From the NCBI GenBank assembly GCA_012729875.1, contig JAAYCC010000246.1, positions 1 through 14,551 on the forward strand: a DNA stretch of 14,551 nucleotides. The letters are read 5' to 3'. Under the pieces are notes generated by a model, which had not been told where the DNA came from, ran no database searches, and saw only the letters and a list, made by a program, of their open reading frames with translations. This DNA is from Clostridiales bacterium (lineage in GTDB: Bacteria; Bacillota; Clostridia; Oscillospirales; Oscillospiraceae). The translations under genes and the position numbers were made by a program. Every line of letters begins with the position of its first letter. Position 1 is the first letter of the stretch. Shown here in pieces: positions 12,611 through 14,551 of this stretch.

Positions 12611-14551
12611 TCATCCCAACTTTTTGAGGCTCTCTGTCAGATTTTCAATGAGCGCCTTGGCCCTGTCCGCTCGCTCACGCTCCTGGGCAACGACCTTTTC
12701 CGGTGCGTTGGCGAGGAATTTCTCGTTGTTGAGTTTCTTCATCTGCCCATCGAATTCCTTCTGTGCCTTTAAAAGCTCTCTCTGGATACGCTCGCGCTCC
12801 TTGGCGAGGTCTACAAGCTCTTCCATGGGCATAAACATCTTCGCGTCACCTGTGACAACTGAGACCATACCTTCAACATCGGCCGGAACCTCTGTCGTTA
12901 CAGTGACCCTGCTGCCGTATGCCAGCTTCATCATATAAGGTATCCCGCTCTCAAAAACCCCGGTCTTTTCCGTAACTACTATGATATTGGCCTTTCTGGC
13001 GGGCGGCACATTCATCTCGGCGCGGCGGCTGCGGATCGCCCCTATCGCGTTCATGACCGCCTCAAAGTCCGCCTCGTCCTCCGGGAAAGACAGCTCGGCG
13101 CTGTAGGTCGGGTAGCTGCAGAGCATCAGCATATCTCCCTCGTGCGGAAGCGCCTGCCATATCTCCTCTGTTATAAAGGGCATGAACGGGTGCAGCAGCT
13201 TCAGCATCTCTTCAAGTACATATAGCAATACCTTTTGGGCCGCTATTTTGCTCTCCTCATCTTCGCCGCTTAAACGCGGCTTTGTAAGCTCGATATACCA
13301 GTCGCAGTAGCTGTCCCAGATGAAGTCGGAGACCTTCTGTGCGGCCACGCCGAGTTCAAACTTGTCCATATTTTCCGTGACCTCTGCTATGACCCGGTTG
13401 AGCTTTGAGAGTATCCACTTGTCCTCCGTCTCCAGCTTTTCGGGAAGCTCGCAGCTGTCGATGCTGAGGTTCATCATTACAAAGCGGGAGGCGTTCCAGA
13501 TCTTGTTGGCAAAGTTGCGCATCGCCTCGCAGCGCTCAGTGTAAAAGCGCATGTCGTTGCCGGGGCTGTTGCCGGTAATGAGGTTGAAGCGCAGCGCGTC
13601 GCAGCCGTATCTGTCTATCATATTGAGCGGGTCGATACCGTTGCCGAGGGACTTGGACATCTTTCTGCCCTTGTCGTCGCGGATAAGTCCATGGATCAGA
13701 ACAGTGTGGAAAGGAGTCTGCTCTGTGTGCTCGCAGCCGGAGAAGATCATGCGGGAGACCCAGAAAAAGATTATGTCATAGCCGGTGACGAGAACGTCCG
13801 TCGGATAGAAATAGGCCAGATCGGGGGTCTTTTCCGGCCAGCCGAGAGTTGAAAACGGCCAGAGAGCCGAGGAAAACCACGTGTCCAAAACGTCGGGATC
13901 GCGCCAAATATTTTTGCTGTGGCATTTTTCGCACTCTGTCGCGTCCTCGCGGGAAACGGTTATATGGCCGCAGTCGGCGCAGTACCACGCTGGGATCTGA
14001 TGTCCCCACCATAGCTGTCGTGAGATACACCAGTCGTGGACGTTTTCCATCCAGTTAGTATAGGTCTTCGTGAAGCGCTCGGGGACAAACTTTGTCTCAC
14101 CGTCCTCGACAACGCGTATTGCATCCTTAGCCAGAGGCTCCATTTTGACGAACCACTGGGCGGAGATAAGCGGCTCAACGTCGCTGTGGCAGCGGTAGCA
14201 GGTGCCCACATTGTGCTGGTGGTCTTCGACCCTGACAAGATAGCCCTGCTCCTCCAAGTCCTTTACTATCACTTTACGGGCCTCGTAGCGGTCAAGGCCC
14301 TGATACTTGCCGCCCAGCTCGTTTACCTTGCCGTTGTCGTCCAGCACGCGTATGACCTCAAGATCGTGCCGCAGGCCGACCTCAAAGTCGTTGGGGTCAT
14401 GTGCCGGGGTCATCTTGACGCAGCCGGTGCCGAATTCCATCTCGACATAATCATCGGCGACTATGGGCATCTCCCTGCCGACAAGCGGGAGAATACAGGT
14501 CTTGCCGACTATGTCCTTATAGCGATCGTCCGCCGGATTGACTGCAACGCC
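12611..14551 (-). CDS. valS: valyl-tRNA synthetase, 5' end missing
   Basis: The last 646 residues are present; the frame is open to the window edge (GVAVNPADDRYKDIVGK at the edge), so about a quarter of the protein, including the HIGH motif, lies outside. Class I synthetase charging tRNA-Val. Seen: the editing domain with FGTGCVKMTPAHDPNDFEVG, two zinc-like cysteine pairs in CYRCHSD and in WYCADCG followed by CEKCHSK, the catalytic-fold segment DPDVLDTWFSSALWPFS, the KMSKS loop at 13649-13663 (GRKMSKSLGNG), the anticodon-binding helical domain (SDFIWDSYCDWYIELTK onward), and the C-terminal coiled-coil arm (ERERIQRELLKAQKEFDG to the end) that is typical of ValRS. It is the gene upstream of the spoIIA operon, separated by a strong inverted repeat. 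Identification is unambiguous. Confidence 0.98.
   Translation of the reverse strand, partial: GVAVNPADDRYKDIVGKTCILPLVGREMPIVADDYVEMEFGTGCVKMTPAHDPNDFEVGLRHDLEVIRVLDDNGKVNELGGKYQGLDRYEARKVIVKDLEEQGYLVRVEDHQHNVGTCYRCHSDVEPLISAQWFVKMEPLAKDAIRVVEDGETKFVPERFTKTYTNWMENVHDWCISRQLWWGHQIPAWYCADCGHITVSREDATECEKCHSKNIWRDPDVLDTWFSSALWPFSTLGWPEKTPDLAYFYPTDVLVTGYDIIFFWVSRMIFSGCEHTEQTPFHTVLIHGLIRDDKGRKMSKSLGNGIDPLNMIDRYGCDALRFNLITGNSPGNDMRFYTERCEAMRNFANKIWNASRFVMMNLSIDSCELPEKLETEDKWILSKLNRVIAEVTENMDKFELGVAAQKVSDFIWDSYCDWYIELTKPRLSGEDEESKIAAQKVLLYVLEEMLKLLHPFMPFITEEIWQALPHEGDMLMLCSYPTYSAELSFPEDEADFEAVMNAIGAIRSRRAEMNVPPARKANIIVVTEKTGVFESGIPYMMKLAYGSRVTVTTEVPADVEGMVSVVTGDAKMFMPMEELVDLAKERERIQRELLKAQKEFDGQMKKLNNEKFLANAPEKVVAQERERADRAKALIENLTESLKKLG

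Noticed and set aside
1..14551. Mobile elements, CRISPR arrays, toxin-antitoxin or defence systems
   Set aside because: No transposase or integrase motifs, no regularly spaced repeats, and no recognisable defence or toxin proteins were found on either strand.

Overview
The window looks like ordinary chromosome from an endospore-forming, moderate-GC Firmicute, probably in the Clostridia/Oscillospiraceae area. The case rests on an intact spoIIAA-spoIIAB-sigF operon, a T-box leader, Firmicute-type Shine-Dalgarno sites and terminators, and a PdaB-like sporulation deacetylase. The taxonomic placement is inference. I see no insertion sequence, prophage, CRISPR array, rRNA or tRNA gene.

Left part (1-3926): the 3' end of a 4-alpha-glucanotransferase gene (malQ, + strand) ends at a strong hairpin. 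Four minus-strand genes follow: a cysteine-rich class I CoA-transferase, a TetR-family regulator whose promoter lies in a 26-bp near-palindrome, a small AT-rich zinc-ribbon gene, and a membrane-anchored PdaB-like polysaccharide deacetylase.

Middle part (3927-7609): three plus-strand genes. An extended -10 promoter drives mtnA (methylthioribose-1-phosphate isomerase), which is tightly followed by a CDP-alcohol phosphatidyltransferase (PgsA-like). Next comes a sodium:solute symporter gene preceded by its own sigma-A promoter and a complete T-box riboswitch. The specifier triplet reads UAC (Tyr) and the antiterminator bulge reads UGGU, which fits tRNA-Tyr, so the symporter is probably a tyrosine (or tyrosine-related) importer switched on by uncharged tRNA-Tyr. 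This is the most interesting element in the window.

Right part (7610-14551): all minus strand. In transcription order it holds valS (5' end outside the window), spoIIAA, spoIIAB, sigF, pcrA (UvrD-type helicase) and an EamA/DMT permease. The spoIIA genes encode the anti-anti-sigma factor, the anti-sigma kinase and sigma-F that establish forespore-specific transcription. A hairpin between sigF and pcrA carries the pcrA -10 box in its loop. A 38-bp inverted repeat sits between valS and spoIIAA, only 20 bp from the spoIIAA start. A bidirectional terminator separates the convergent symporter and permease genes.
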